NCBI GenBank assembly: GCA_034659855.1
Contig: JAYEIA010000341.1
Location: forward strand, 1-20,720
DNA length: 20,720 nt
Reading direction: 5' to 3'
Source: JAYEIA01 sp034659855
GTDB lineage: Bacteria > Bacteroidota > Bacteroidia > Bacteroidales > JAADGE01
Shown one piece after another: positions 1 to 8,216 of the stretch (the first letter of the stretch is position 1; every line of letters starts with the position of its first letter). A program made the position numbers and the translations under genes. The notes beneath the pieces are model-generated. The model searched no databases. It was not told the origin of the DNA and worked only from the letters and a program-made list of their open reading frames with translations.

Positions 1-28
1 TCAGAATTTTGCATTTCAGATTTCTTCT

Positions 29-1444
29 CTACTTCCCGCTACCGTTGAGCACAACCGATATTGTCTTAAACAGAATTTTAAAATCCAGAAGTAATGACAT
101 GTTTCTGACATAATAGATATCAAACTTCAATTGTTCGAACATTTGCTCTACATTTTCGGTATAGCCGTATTTTACTGCTCCCCAAGAGGTAATACCCGGC
201 CTTACGGTTAGGAGCATAGTATAATACGGGGCCTTCTCCATAATTTTTTTAATATAAAATTTCCTTTCCGGGCGAGGGCCTACAACCGACATATCTCCCT
301 TCAATACATTAATAAACTGTGGCAATTCATCAATGCGGTTCTTACGCATAAATCTTCCGAAACGGGTTATTCGGGGATCATTGCCGCAGGATAATTGGGG
401 TCCCTCTTTTTCGGCATCAACATACATGGAACGAAATTTGAATATCAAGAACGGTTGCTCATTTTTCCCTATGCGTTCCTGCAAATAAAACACCGGACCC
501 TTTGAAGTCAACTTTATTCCCAAAATAATGAATATAATAAACGGACTTAACAAAACCAAGCCGGTAAAGGAAAATATAATATCAAAAATGCGTTTGAAAT
601 TTTTTTGCCAAGGCTTCATCAAATCATGATTAACGACAACCAACGGCTCCCCTAAAAAAAATGACAAACGAACTCGTCCCGACAACATCTCGGAAAGCGA
701 AGGAATGGCTTTGATTATTACATCCTGTTGCCTGAGTTGCATCAATACAGAGTTTATTACTTCATGGTCGGAACTTTCTATGGCAATTATTATCTCCTGA
801 ATACGGTGTTCTCTGATAATTTCTTGCAGTTTGTGTAAAGCCCCCAAAAACTTAAGATCCTTGTCAAGTTCAATGTCAGGCTCACCGCTTAAACTGACAT
901 AACCCACAAAATCATATCCGTAAGTCTCGTCTTGTTTATTGAGAGTGTGATAAAGTTGTGAGGCCTTGCTGTTATTGCCCAGAAGTAAAGTTTTGAAACC
1001 TATTTTGCCCCTGTTTATCTGATGTAATGTATAGCTTGTAAAAAGGTATCGAAAAAACCATGTCGTTACAAAATGGATAAGAAACAAAGCAACGAATACA
1101 TAATAATAATCCTTATAGCTTAAAACGTTGTCATCCAGAAGAAGGCCAAAAAACATTACCGTTGAACCGATAAGAGAAGCCAGCATGGTTTGCCAAAACT
1201 CTATCAATAATGAACGTCGCCAGATTTCTCTGTAGTGGCCGAATAAATAATACAAGCTTACCCATAGAAAAGGAAGAATAAACAGGGCAATCCAAAATTC
1301 TGTTTTTGTGAAATAATAAAATGTGCATTTAAATTGGCTTTCGGAAAAATAAATCTCCCGATAGGCGTTAAACGTACCCCAAGCAAGTATTGCAGAAAAT
1401 AGGTCTAATAAAATATATTTTAATCGGTGCTTTTTTTCTCGCAT
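29..1444 (-). CDS. polyprenyl-phosphate sugar-1-phosphate transferase (WbaP/WcaJ-type)
   Basis: Initiating enzyme of exopolysaccharide or capsule synthesis: it moves a sugar-1-phosphate from a nucleotide sugar onto undecaprenyl phosphate at the inner membrane. The N-terminal ~140 residues hold four hydrophobic segments. A Rossmann-like middle domain follows (TLLLGNNSKASQL). From about residue 280 comes the bacterial sugar transferase domain: a membrane segment (FDIIFSFTGLVLLSPF), KFRSM near 335, DELPQ near 370, and NVLKGDMSVVGPRPE near 385-395. The length (471 aa) is normal for the family and the C-terminus is intact. I start at the ATG at 1444 (MREKKH); a TTG two codons upstream is less likely. 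The sugar substrate cannot be told from sequence. It is divergent from pcm. The fcl and WecA-like genes elsewhere in the window fit the same surface-glycan theme. The family is certain; the specificity is unknown. Confidence 0.93.
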   Translation of the reverse strand: MREKKHRLKYILLDLFSAILAWGTFNAYREIYFSESQFKCTFYYFTKTEFWIALFILPFLWVSLYYLFGHYREIWRRSLLIEFWQTMLASLIGSTVMFFGLLLDDNVLSYKDYYYVFVALFLIHFVTTWFFRYLFTSYTLHQINRGKIGFKTLLLGNNSKASQLYHTLNKQDETYGYDFVGYVSLSGEPDIELDKDLKFLGALHKLQEIIREHRIQEIIIAIESSDHEVINSVLMQLRQQDVIIKAIPSLSEMLSGRVRLSFFLGEPLVVVNHDLMKPWQKNFKRIFDIIFSFTGLVLLSPFIIFIILGIKLTSKGPVFYLQERIGKNEQPFLIFKFRSMYVDAEKEGPQLSCGNDPRITRFGRFMRKNRIDELPQFINVLKGDMSVVGPRPERKFYIKKIMEKAPYYTMLLTVRPGITSWGAVKYGYTENVEQMFEQLKFDIYYVRNMSLLLDFKILFKTISVVLNGSGK

Positions 1445-1540
1445 GGACAAATAAGCTTTTCAAAGCCCTAAATTAATATAAATTATAATTTTCGGCTGCT
1501 TTTATTCGAAAACATTTTTTTTAATACGCATTTAATCCCT

Positions 1541-1548
1541 TATTTTTG
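1541..1548 (+). promoter_or_regulatory. Bacteroidota -7 box (TATTTTTG) of pcm
   Basis: Exact match to the Bacteroidota -7 consensus TAnnTTTG. No clear TTG-type -33 element is seen. The box overlaps the most upstream GTG of the reading frame (1548), so transcription would begin about 1553-1556. This is the reason for choosing the GTG at 1566 as the start. Confidence 0.4.
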
Positions 1549-1565
1549 TGCTAAAAGAATCTAAA

Positions 1566-2207
1566 GTGACAGACTCATTCAAATATAAAGGCCTCAGAAA
1601 GCAACTTGTTGAGGGCCTCAGACGAAAAGGAATTCAAGACCAAAGGGTGTTGGAGGCCATTATGAAAGTACCTCGCCATTATTTCATGGCCAAAGGTTTT
1701 GAAGAAAGGGCCTACCGGGACAATGCTTTTCCGATTGCCTCCGAACAAACCATATCGCAACCCTATACCGTAGCGATACAAACTGAATTGCTTGAAATTA
1801 AAAAACGGGATAAAGTTTTGGAAATAGGAACCGGTTCGGGCTACCAAACAGCGGTTTTATTAGAACTGGGTGCCAAAGTTTATACTATTGAACGACAGAA
1901 AACACTATTTCGCTCGGCTCAAATTATATTGAACAAACTCAACTATTCGCCTCATTGTATATACGGAGACGGCTACAAAGGTTTGCCCGGTTATGCTCCG
2001 TTTGATAAAATAATTATTACTGCCGGGGCGAGTGAAATACCGCAAACGCTTTTGGGACAGCTGAAAATAGGAGGAAAAATGATAATCCCCGTAGGCTTCC
2101 CCAATACTCAAGATATGATAGAACTCCGTAAAACCGGAGACAATGAATACAAAAAGAAAAGTCACGGTAAATTTGTTTTTGTCCCGTTTTTAAAAGGAAA
2201 AAACTAA
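1566..2207 (+). CDS. pcm: protein-L-isoaspartate O-methyltransferase
   Basis: Repairs damaged proteins: it methylates L-isoaspartyl residues formed from Asn/Asp, using S-adenosylmethionine, so that they can revert to aspartate; cytosolic. The SAM-binding motif VLEIGTGSGYQTAVL lies at about residues 84-98, followed by the acidic strand end VYTIER, which contacts the ribose. The Pcm signature region RAYRDNAFPIASEQTISQPY precedes it, and the later FDKIIITAGASEIP and IGGKMIIPVG motifs are present. The length (213 aa) is typical. Two GTG codons compete as start: 1548 overlaps a -7 promoter box, so 1566 (VTDSFKYKGLRKQL) is preferred and matches the usual N-terminus of the family. No ATG is available. 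Monocistronic. The stop codon is followed at once by a 13-bp palindrome. Confidence 0.93.
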   Translation: MTDSFKYKGLRKQLVEGLRRKGIQDQRVLEAIMKVPRHYFMAKGFEERAYRDNAFPIASEQTISQPYTVAIQTELLEIKKRDKVLEIGTGSGYQTAVLLELGAKVYTIERQKTLFRSAQIILNKLNYSPHCIYGDGYKGLPGYAPFDKIIITAGASEIPQTLLGQLKIGGKMIIPVGFPNTQDMIELRKTGDNEYKKKSHGKFVFVPFLKGKN

Positions 2208-2208
2208 G

Positions 2209-2221
2209 CCGAATAATTCGG
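2209..2221. repeat. 13-bp perfect palindrome after pcm stop
   Basis: CCGAATAATTCGG reads the same on both strands apart from its central base. It starts two bases after the pcm stop codon and is followed by an A/T-rich stretch without a real T-run, so it is at best a weak terminator. The half GAATAATTCGG recurs at 17665-17675 within another hairpin. Confidence 0.5.
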
Positions 2222-2259
2222 AAATTAATAATAATACCAATGAAAGCGTCTGTATATAT

Positions 2260-2317
2260 AGTGCTTAAAAAGAAATAACCTCGTATAAATTGTAAACTTT
2301 ATTTCTTTACAAGCACT
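2260..2317. repeat. palindromic element, copy 1 (AGTGCTT...AAGCACT)
   Basis: Inverted repeat with 19-bp arms (2260-2278 and 2299-2317) that match at 17 of 19 positions, beginning AGTGCTT and ending AAGCACT. The layout, AGTGCTT - AAATAAC - TCGT - TTTATTT - CAAGC - CTA, aligns end to end with the element at 19109-19167 and with the right part of that at 10919-10964. It lies 52 bp downstream of pcm. Possible roles are a 3'-end hairpin or a small non-autonomous repeat; there is no gene inside. Confidence 0.65.
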
Positions 2318-2441
2318 AACCTATTGATTGTTTTGCTGTAAAAATTGATGATACCCAATTTTGGTTTATTTTATAAATTTATCGTCACAATATCAATTCA
2401 ATCAATATTTTATACTGCTTTCTATTAATAACACTTCGTTA

Positions 2442-2474
2442 AATTACGATTTAGTAATTACGAATTACGAATTA
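2442..2474. repeat. short AT-rich repeat tract (AATTACGA-like)
   Basis: AATTACGA-like units occur three times within about 30 bp; the last two are adjacent with a 7-bp period. Too short and AT-rich to interpret. Confidence 0.4.
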
Positions 2475-2582
2475 AGCTCGTAGCAATCAGTACTTTAATT
2501 TGTTTGTCAAATATTTTGTAAAGGACGACATATCAGTCAATTATAAAAACTTAATGAACTATTACTATTAAAAGTTTATGAA

Positions 2583-2590
2583 TAAATTTG
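2583..2590 (+). promoter_or_regulatory. possible -7 box (TAAATTTG) of the MBL hydrolase
   Basis: Exact TAnnTTTG match 73 bp upstream of the start codon. No recognisable -33 element, so tentative. Confidence 0.3.
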
Positions 2591-2663
2591 GATTTTAACA
2601 CCGTAGCTCAACCCATAATTTAAAAACCAATATTTTTTACACCAATCAACAAAACACATAAAT

Positions 2664-3302
2664 ATGAAAGTCAATCGTTTTATATTCAGTCCGTTTGAAG
2701 TAAATACCTATATTTTATACGACGACAGTAAAGAATGCATTATTATAGACCCGGCCTGCTATTTAAAGAAAGAGGAGGAACAACTCGCCGGTTTTATAGC
2801 CGACAAAGAATTAAAGCCCGTTCGGCTCATCAATACGCATTCTCACTTAGATCACGTATTCGGAAATAAATTTGTGAGTATGACCTACGGATTAAAGCCG
2901 GAAGCCCACAAAGAGGAAAAATCCAACAATGATTTTGCGGTTCAGGCGGCAGAAAACTATGGGCTGACAATGGCCCCCCCACCGAGTTTAAATAATTATT
3001 TGAGTGAAGACGATCAAATCACTTTCGGAAACAGCCGACTTAAAATTCTCCACTGCCCCGGACATTCCAAAGGAAGCTTAGTATTTCATTCGCCGGAACA
3101 CAAATTTGTTATTGGCGGAGATGTGCTGTTTAAAGACAGCATCGGACGAACTGATTTGCCGGGAGGAAACTTTGATACCCTCAAAGAAAGTATCGTTACA
3201 AAACTTTATACTTTGGACGAGGCCACGACTGTTTTTTCCGGTCACGGTCCGGAAACTACTGTCGGAAACGAAAAAAGAAATAATCCGTTTATTACATTTT
3301 AG
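2664..3302 (+). CDS. MBL-fold metallo-hydrolase, glyoxalase II-like
   Basis: Cytosolic metallo-beta-lactamase-fold hydrolase of the glyoxalase II/YcbL type, expected to cleave a thioester or similar bond with a dinuclear metal centre. The full ligand set is visible: H59, H61, D63 and H64 in THSHLDH, H134 in PGHSKGS, D153 in GGDVLF and H194 in SGHGPETT. The sequence also has the family's ending, TTVGNEKRNNPF. The 212-aa length suits the short class that lacks the glutathione-binding C-terminal domain of classical GloB, so the substrate is uncertain. The ATG at 2664 is the natural start. It converges on the acetyltransferase and shares its terminator. The fold is certain; the substrate is not determined. 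Confidence 0.9.
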   Translation: MKVNRFIFSPFEVNTYILYDDSKECIIIDPACYLKKEEEQLAGFIADKELKPVRLINTHSHLDHVFGNKFVSMTYGLKPEAHKEEKSNNDFAVQAAENYGLTMAPPPSLNNYLSEDDQITFGNSRLKILHCPGHSKGSLVFHSPEHKFVIGGDVLFKDSIGRTDLPGGNFDTLKESIVTKLYTLDEATTVFSGHGPETTVGNEKRNNPFITF

Positions 3303-3393
3303 ACAATTGCCGGCACTCAGCCGATACATTTTTCGCTTATAATTCCGTTCAACTTTTGTCGGGAAAAGGCTCTTTTGTTTTGAGGATACTATT

Positions 3394-3436
3394 TAAAAAA
3401 ACACCGAATACAAAACTGTATTTCGGTGTTTTTTAT
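3394..3436. terminator. bidirectional intrinsic terminator
   Basis: The stem AACACCGAATACA (3400-3412) pairs with TGTATTTCGGTGTT (3417-3430), 13 bp with one bulged T and a 4-nt loop. It is flanked by an A-run on the left and a T-run on the right, so it can end transcripts from both directions. It sits between two convergent genes, the hydrolase (+) and the acetyltransferase (-). Confidence 0.88.
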
Positions 3437-3458
3437 TTACCTTTTAAAACCCGGAAGG

Positions 3459-3902
3459 TTATTTTTCTTTTTTGTATCGCATTTCTAAATACTTATTGGT
3501 AAAACCAATTTTTTCATATAGAAATTTTGCCGGATTATCCGGTTCTACGTGCAATGCAATATCACCTTCAGATATTTCAATGGATTTTTTCATGAGCTGT
3601 TTTCCAATACCTTTTCCTCTGTGGTCTTTATGTGTTGCGATGTAAACCAATATATTATCAGGAATATAATCTTTCATTCCGGTCTTATTGTAAACAACTG
3701 CACCAAGAATATCGGTCTTTTCTTTAGCTATCAAGACAAATCCGCCAAATGACGTGTATTCTTTTAATGCATAACCAATGCATTTTTCAATATCTTGTTT
3801 GGGGTCGCCATAATTTTCGAGTTGTTCGAATAAAAAATTAATGACTTCATTCTTTTCTTCTGTATTCGGTTTGTTTTCCGAATTAAAAACTTTAAATATC
3901 AT
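3459..3902 (-). CDS. GNAT-family N-acetyltransferase
   Basis: Small single-domain acetyltransferase (147 aa) that moves the acetyl group of acetyl-CoA to an amine; the acceptor is unknown. The acetyl-CoA motif is VYIATHKDHRGKGIGKQLM at about residues 88-106, with the RGKGIG pyrophosphate loop. It is followed by the beta-strand/helix end typical of the fold (IALHVEPDNPAKFLYEKIGF). The N-terminal half is lysine- and glutamate-rich. The ATG at 3902 is clear. It seems to be monocistronic; its own -7 box may lie about 100 bp upstream, beside an inverted repeat. No neighbour hints at the substrate. Confidence 0.88.
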   Translation of the reverse strand: MIFKVFNSENKPNTEEKNEVINFLFEQLENYGDPKQDIEKCIGYALKEYTSFGGFVLIAKEKTDILGAVVYNKTGMKDYIPDNILVYIATHKDHRGKGIGKQLMKKSIEISEGDIALHVEPDNPAKFLYEKIGFTNKYLEMRYKKEK

Positions 3903-4000
3903 AACAATTATTTTTAAATTAAGTCCTAAGAATAATCAATTTTCTTTACCTGCCAAATTTTTTATTGATATTTTCTGTTTCGATTTCAGATGCACTGCAC

Positions 4001-4008
4001 CAAATTTA
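4001..4008 (-). promoter_or_regulatory. possible -7 box (TAAATTTG) of the GNAT gene
   Basis: Exact TAnnTTTG on the minus strand, giving a leader of about 95 nt to the acetyltransferase. The region just upstream is occupied by the 8-bp inverted repeat at 4010-4030. Confidence 0.35.
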
Positions 4009-4009
4009 C

Positions 4010-4030
4010 GAGTCAAATATCCTTTGACTC
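4010..4030. repeat. perfect inverted repeat GAGTCAAA-N5-TTTGACTC
   Basis: Two perfect 8-bp arms with a 5-nt spacer, between the stop of the exported protein (4076) and the -7 box of the acetyltransferase. No T-run follows on either strand, which argues against a terminator. Its position beside the -7 box suits an operator. Confidence 0.5.
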
Positions 4031-4075
4031 TCCTAAAGCAGCATCAACATAGTCCGTATCAGAGTATCAAAAGTA

Positions 4076-4681
4076 TCATTTCACCAAATTTGCCGAGAAC
4101 ACGCCACTTATAATCCCAATTCCGCCGCCCAAAATAGAATATACAGCACGCCTTTTTCTGAGCCCCTGTACAAACCCTTCCTTATAGTGAGCATTGCTCT
4201 GATACTTATTCGGGAAATCAATTTTTTCCTCATTGGGTCGGATGCCGCCCAATAATGTGGCATATGCCGCCGAAGGTACGGGCACCAAAAAAGACAAACC
4301 GCCTCTTACCAAAAGAAAGGAACTGCTGCTGCCAAATACAATTCCCGAAACCAAAGGAAACCACATTGACTTTTCATCGGCGGCAGCATTGCCTTGCAAA
4401 TAGTCTCTCATTTGGTCGGTTTTAAAACAAACATCTTCACAATCGGGCTGATAAAAAATAATGTGCACCTCGTCTTCTCTGGTCAACGAAAAAACATCGC
4501 TTATCTGTTCCCACTTAACCTTTCCTTTTTTGTCTTTATAAAAAAGAGTACCCTGCCGATCATCAATTTTTACTTTGTAGGCTGTTATCTTTTTCCCGGA
4601 TTTCATTAATATCTCTTGCTGTCCCCAAGCTGCAACGGACAGAAAAGAAAGCAAAACGATAAAAGTCAATATTTTGTTCAT
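4076..4681 (-). CDS. exported protein of unknown function
   Basis: I do not recognise this gene. It has a clear signal peptide (residues 1-20, MNKILTFIVLLSFLSVAAWG, then QQ). A beta-rich domain follows (about residues 22-75: EILMKSGKKITAYKVKIDD and IHIIFY-like strands), of the kind often seen in Bacteroidota exported proteins. Two hydrophobic glycine/serine-rich stretches come next, near residues 106-145 and 178-200, which could be membrane hairpins. Cysteines occur in CEDVCF (about residues 81-86) and could form a disulphide in the periplasm. It has its own promoter (4719-4748) and is divergent from gcvP. The ATG at 4681 is well placed for the signal peptide. Location in the envelope is likely; the role is unknown. 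Confidence 0.8.
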   Translation of the reverse strand: MNKILTFIVLLSFLSVAAWGQQEILMKSGKKITAYKVKIDDRQGTLFYKDKKGKVKWEQISDVFSLTREDEVHIIFYQPDCEDVCFKTDQMRDYLQGNAAADEKSMWFPLVSGIVFGSSSSFLLVRGGLSFLVPVPSAAYATLLGGIRPNEEKIDFPNKYQSNAHYKEGFVQGLRKRRAVYSILGGGIGIISGVFSANLVK

Positions 4682-4718
4682 GGATTTATTGTTTTCGATA
4701 ATTTTATAATATGTTAAA

Positions 4719-4748
4719 CAAATGTATTCTTTTTCCGGTAAAAGTCAA
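4719..4748 (-). promoter_or_regulatory. Bacteroidota promoter of the exported protein
   Basis: Best promoter in the window: on the minus strand TTG (4746-4748), a 19-bp spacer, then TACATTTG (4719-4726), matching the -33/-7 pattern of Bacteroidota. It leaves a leader of about 30 nt to the ATG at 4681. Confidence 0.6.
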
Positions 4749-4808
4749 TCAATTAATCAAAGTTCTTCTTAATTTTACCCCCTAAGTTTCACAAAAAAAA
4801 GGCACAAC

Positions 4809-7676
4809 ATGTATAATAACAGCTATCTGCAAAGACATATCGGTTTAACACCAAAGGATATCAAGTATATGCTCGATAAAATCGGGGTTTCCTCTCCGGA
4901 TGAACTGATGGAAAGAGTTATCCCGGATAATATCCTTGATAACAAACCGCTTAATATTCCGAAAGGAATATCCGAAAAGGAATACGATAACCATATCAGG
5001 TCTATTATTGCAAAAAATAAGGTGCTGAAATCACAAATCGGGATGGGCTATTACAACAGTACGTTCCCGGCTGTTATTCGCAGAAATATCTTTGAAAACC
5101 CGGCTTGGTACACCTCCTACACTCCTTACCAAGCTGAAATTTCGCAAGGACGCTTGGAAGCTTTACTTAATTTCCAAACCATGGTAAATGAGCTCACCGC
5201 CATGCCTTTATCCAATGCCTCTCTTCTGGACGAAGCAACTGCGGCCGCTGAAGCCATGGGCATGATGGCGGCTCTCAGAAAACGAAAAGAAATAAAGTCC
5301 GGTAAAAATATTCTGTTTGTGGATACCAATATGTTTCCTCAAACCATAGATGTCATTCAAACTCGTGCCGACAGTCTCGGTATTGACCTTACGGTTGGTC
5401 CGTTTGACAAATTTGATTTCAATGAAAATGTTTTCGGCGCCATACTTCAGTACCCGGCCGGCGACGGAAAACTTATCAGTTACAAAACATTTACTCAAAA
5501 AGCGCATGATACCGGTATTAAAGTTGCCGTAGCCGCTGATCTGCTCAGTCTGGCATTATTAACTCCCCCGGGAGAATGGGGAGCCGACATCGTATTCGGC
5601 ACAAGCCAACGCTTCGGACTACCTATGGCATACGGCGGACCGCATGCAGCCTATTTTGCTGTAAGGTCCGAATACAAAAGACAGGTCCCCGGAAGAATTA
5701 TCGGTGTGTCTCAAGATGTTCACGGAAATCCGGCTATACGAATGGCTCTGCAAACCCGCGAGCAACATATCAAAAGAGAAAAAGCGACATCAAATATTTG
5801 TACTGCTCAGGCTCTTTTGGCTACCATTGCCGGCATGTATGCCGTTTGGCACGGAAAAGAAGGCTTGAAAAAAATTGCCTCGGAAGTACACAGTAAAGCG
5901 GTTATTCTATCTGAACAATTGAAGACTTTAGGTTTTGAAAACCAAAACGACAGCTTCTTTGATACCATTCGTATTCCTATTTACAAGGCATATTCTTCTG
6001 AAGACATTCAAAATATTGCCGTTAAAAAAGGCTATAATTTCCGATATTTTAAAGACGACTTTGTCGGTATCAGTACAGATGAACCCATGAGTACTGAAGA
6101 TATAAATAATATCACGGAAATTTTTGCCGAATTAAGTTCTAAAACGTTTAAACCGGTCCGAGATACGCAAGAGCGTTCTGTAATTTCAGAGGATTGTACT
6201 CGAAAATCGGACTTTCTGCAACAAGCAGTATTTAACAATTATCATTCGGAGACGGAGATGATGCGATATATTAAAAAACTGGAACGCAGAGACTTTTCCT
6301 TAACTCAAGGCATGATTCCTTTAGGATCTTGTACAATGAAACTCAATGCCGCCTCGCTTATGTTGCCTGTTACATTTGCCGGACTGGGAAATATTCATCC
6401 GTTTGTTCCTGCAAATCAAAGTCATGGATATTCTCAATTAATTAATGAGTTAAAGACTGACTTGTTAGAAATTACCGGTTTCGATGACATTACACTCCAG
6501 CCCAATTCGGGGGCTGCCGGAGAATATACCGGCTTATTAATGATTCGAGCTTATCAGAACTCCATAGACCAAGGCGACAGAAATATTACCCTTATTCCGG
6601 CATCGGCACACGGAACAAATCCGGCAAGTGCAGTGATGGCCGGTATGACCGTTAAAATCGTGAAATGCGACGACAACGGAAATATTGATATGGATGACCT
6701 CAAAGCAAAGTCTGAAAAATATGCCGACCAATTGTCTGCCATTATGATTACCTATCCTTCGACTCACGGAGTCTTTGAAATTTCTGTGAAAAAAGTCTGT
6801 GAAATCATTCATAAAAACGGCGGACAGGTATATCTGGACGGAGCCAATTTGAATGCCCAAGTCGGCTACACTAACCCGGCAATTATCGGGGCGGATGTTT
6901 GCCATTTGAACCTTCATAAAACGTTTGGAATTCCTCACGGCGGAGGCGGTCCCGGTGTAGGTCCGGTGGCTGTGGCTAAACATTTGGCTGATTTTCTTCC
7001 GGGCCACCGTGTTGTAAAAACCGGCGGAGCCAAAGCCATACAAGCCGTTGCTTCTGCTCCCTACGGCAGTGCTTCTGTTTTGCCCATTACACACGGGTAT
7101 ATTAAAATGCTGGGCGGCGACGGGCTCAAAGTATCAACTCAAACGGCTATCCTCAATGCCAACTATATGGCAAGCCGACTGAGTGAATATTACGAAATTC
7201 TGTACACCGGAGATAACGGCAGGGTGGCTCATGAAATGATTATTGATTGCCGAATGTTCAAAAAAGAAGCCGGCATTACCGAAGCAGATATTGCCAAACG
7301 ATTAATGGATTACGGTTTTCATGCACCGACTCTCTCATTTCCCGTGCACGGGACACTTATGGCCGAGCCAACGGAAAGTGAATCTCTGAAAGAAATTGAT
7401 CGTTTTATTGATGCAATGGTTTCCATTTATCATGAAATTCAGGAAATAAAAGACGGCAAAGCAGACCAAAACGATAATGTACTTAAAAATGCCCCCCACT
7501 CTGAGCAACATTTATTGAGCGATGATTGGACTCACCCCTACTCTCGGACAAAAGCCGCTTATCCGGTAAATATTATTCGAGAAAACAAATTTCAAATTCC
7601 GGTTGGCCGGGTAGATAATGCCTACGGCGACAGAAATTTGGTTTGTACTTGTGCTCCGATTAGTGATTATGAATAA
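4809..7676 (+). CDS. gcvP: glycine dehydrogenase (decarboxylating), P-protein
   Basis: P-protein of the glycine cleavage system: a pyridoxal-phosphate enzyme that decarboxylates glycine and passes the aminomethyl group to the lipoyl arm of the H-protein. At 955 aa it is the fused, single-chain form, in which an N-terminal half (about 1-435) and a C-terminal half correspond to the GcvPA and GcvPB subunits of other bacteria. The PLP lysine is K704 in HLNLHKTFGIPHGGGGPG; other hallmarks are GMGYYNS, IPLGSCTMKLNAA and SAHGTNPASAVMAGM. The start at 4809 (MYNNSYLQRHIGLT) leads directly into the conserved FxxRHIG-like N-terminus. gcvT and gcvH are not in this window, so the system is dispersed. The frame is intact. 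Confidence 0.97.
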   Translation: MYNNSYLQRHIGLTPKDIKYMLDKIGVSSPDELMERVIPDNILDNKPLNIPKGISEKEYDNHIRSIIAKNKVLKSQIGMGYYNSTFPAVIRRNIFENPAWYTSYTPYQAEISQGRLEALLNFQTMVNELTAMPLSNASLLDEATAAAEAMGMMAALRKRKEIKSGKNILFVDTNMFPQTIDVIQTRADSLGIDLTVGPFDKFDFNENVFGAILQYPAGDGKLISYKTFTQKAHDTGIKVAVAADLLSLALLTPPGEWGADIVFGTSQRFGLPMAYGGPHAAYFAVRSEYKRQVPGRIIGVSQDVHGNPAIRMALQTREQHIKREKATSNICTAQALLATIAGMYAVWHGKEGLKKIASEVHSKAVILSEQLKTLGFENQNDSFFDTIRIPIYKAYSSEDIQNIAVKKGYNFRYFKDDFVGISTDEPMSTEDINNITEIFAELSSKTFKPVRDTQERSVISEDCTRKSDFLQQAVFNNYHSETEMMRYIKKLERRDFSLTQGMIPLGSCTMKLNAASLMLPVTFAGLGNIHPFVPANQSHGYSQLINELKTDLLEITGFDDITLQPNSGAAGEYTGLLMIRAYQNSIDQGDRNITLIPASAHGTNPASAVMAGMTVKIVKCDDNGNIDMDDLKAKSEKYADQLSAIMITYPSTHGVFEISVKKVCEIIHKNGGQVYLDGANLNAQVGYTNPAIIGADVCHLNLHKTFGIPHGGGGPGVGPVAVAKHLADFLPGHRVVKTGGAKAIQAVASAPYGSASVLPITHGYIKMLGGDGLKVSTQTAILNANYMASRLSEYYEILYTGDNGRVAHEMIIDCRMFKKEAGITEADIAKRLMDYGFHAPTLSFPVHGTLMAEPTESESLKEIDRFIDAMVSIYHEIQEIKDGKADQNDNVLKNAPHSEQHLLSDDWTHPYSRTKAAYPVNIIRENKFQIPVGRVDNAYGDRNLVCTCAPISDYE

Positions 7677-7694
7677 AGAGTTTAGTTTAAAAAA

Positions 7695-7723
7695 TTATAA
7701 AGTTAAACGCTTATAAAGTTAAA
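7695..7723. repeat. 13-bp direct repeat (TTATAAAGTTAAA), period 16
   Basis: TTATAAAGTTAAA occurs at 7695-7707 and 7711-7723, separated by three bases, just downstream of gcvP. No function is evident. Confidence 0.5.
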
Positions 7724-7910
7724 GTAGTAAAAATAAGAGTTTTAACTTAATTGTAGAATAAGCTGTAAGACCTTGACAATTAGACATATAACTTGTTTTG
7801 CTAAAATAGAATATACAAGATCGGACTCAATAAAAGATAAGGTTTATCTGCTTTTTTCAATCATAACAAGAGTGGTTAAAATGCCATTTGGTAGGTTTGT
7901 AAAATCAGAT

Positions 7911-8060
7911 ACTTCCGGAGGATCTTGCTGAGATCGGCTTTGGGGTGCTGTAACCGGCTTCGAGGCTTGTTTTGCAAACAACATGCTCAGCCTCCGAAAA
8001 CTACGCCGGATATACTTTCGGAGGCTGAGTGAAGCCGAAGCCGGGGATTGCTGAAACCGG
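7911..8060. repeat. composite palindromic/direct repeat region
   Basis: Two related 47-bp direct copies (7911-7957 and 8014-8060), each with ACTT(C/T)CGGAGG, CTGAG, a GGGG run and GCTG(T/A)AACCGG, flank a middle segment. In the middle, 7971-8000 repeats nearly exactly the right arm of the hairpin at 17821-17873. An inner inverted repeat pairs CTCAGCCTCCGAAA (7986-7999) with TTTCGGAGGCTGAG (8016-8029) perfectly. An outer one pairs CCGGCTTCGAGGCTT (7954-7968) with AAGCCGAAGCCGG (8032-8044), with a 2-nt bulge. It looks like a decayed, partly duplicated copy of a dispersed palindrome. Confidence 0.65.
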
Positions 8061-8174
8061 GATAGACCGCCGGGAACTACTCACTTTTTTTTAAAACGAC
8101 TATCATTTTTACATTCTGCTAATTTATGAAGCTTCTCAAAACTATCATAAAAAACCCTCATTATGCTTATAAAA

Positions 8175-8216
8175 AAATAATACCGACAAAACAAAGTTTC
8201 ATCGGTATTATTATTT
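8175..8216. terminator. bidirectional intrinsic terminator between gcvP and hppA
   Basis: AATAATACCGA (8176-8186) pairs perfectly with TCGGTATTATT (8202-8212); the loop holds a further small stem (AAAC/GTTT). An A-run precedes it and TTATTTT follows, so it can terminate hppA from the right and any read-through from gcvP on the left. Confidence 0.82.

Larger units (their letters stand above)
2208..2663. other. 456-bp spacer with palindromes and AT-rich repeats
   Basis: No convincing gene. Contents: the palindrome CCGAATAATTCGG at 2209-2221, two bases after the pcm stop; a 58-bp inverted-repeat element at 2260-2317; an AT-rich stretch at 2442-2474 in which AATTACGA-like units recur; and a -7 box at 2583-2590 that may serve the downstream hydrolase. 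The remainder is AT-rich with no structure that I could see. Confidence 0.6.

Noticed and set aside
4076..4681. Possible lipoprotein
   Set aside because: The signal peptide ends AAWGQQ with no lipobox cysteine, so a normal signal peptidase I site is more likely.
6537..7094. 185-codon open frame on the minus strand inside gcvP
   Set aside because: It is a shadow of the strongly conserved gcvP frame, with a cysteine/arginine-rich composition and no recognisable motif.
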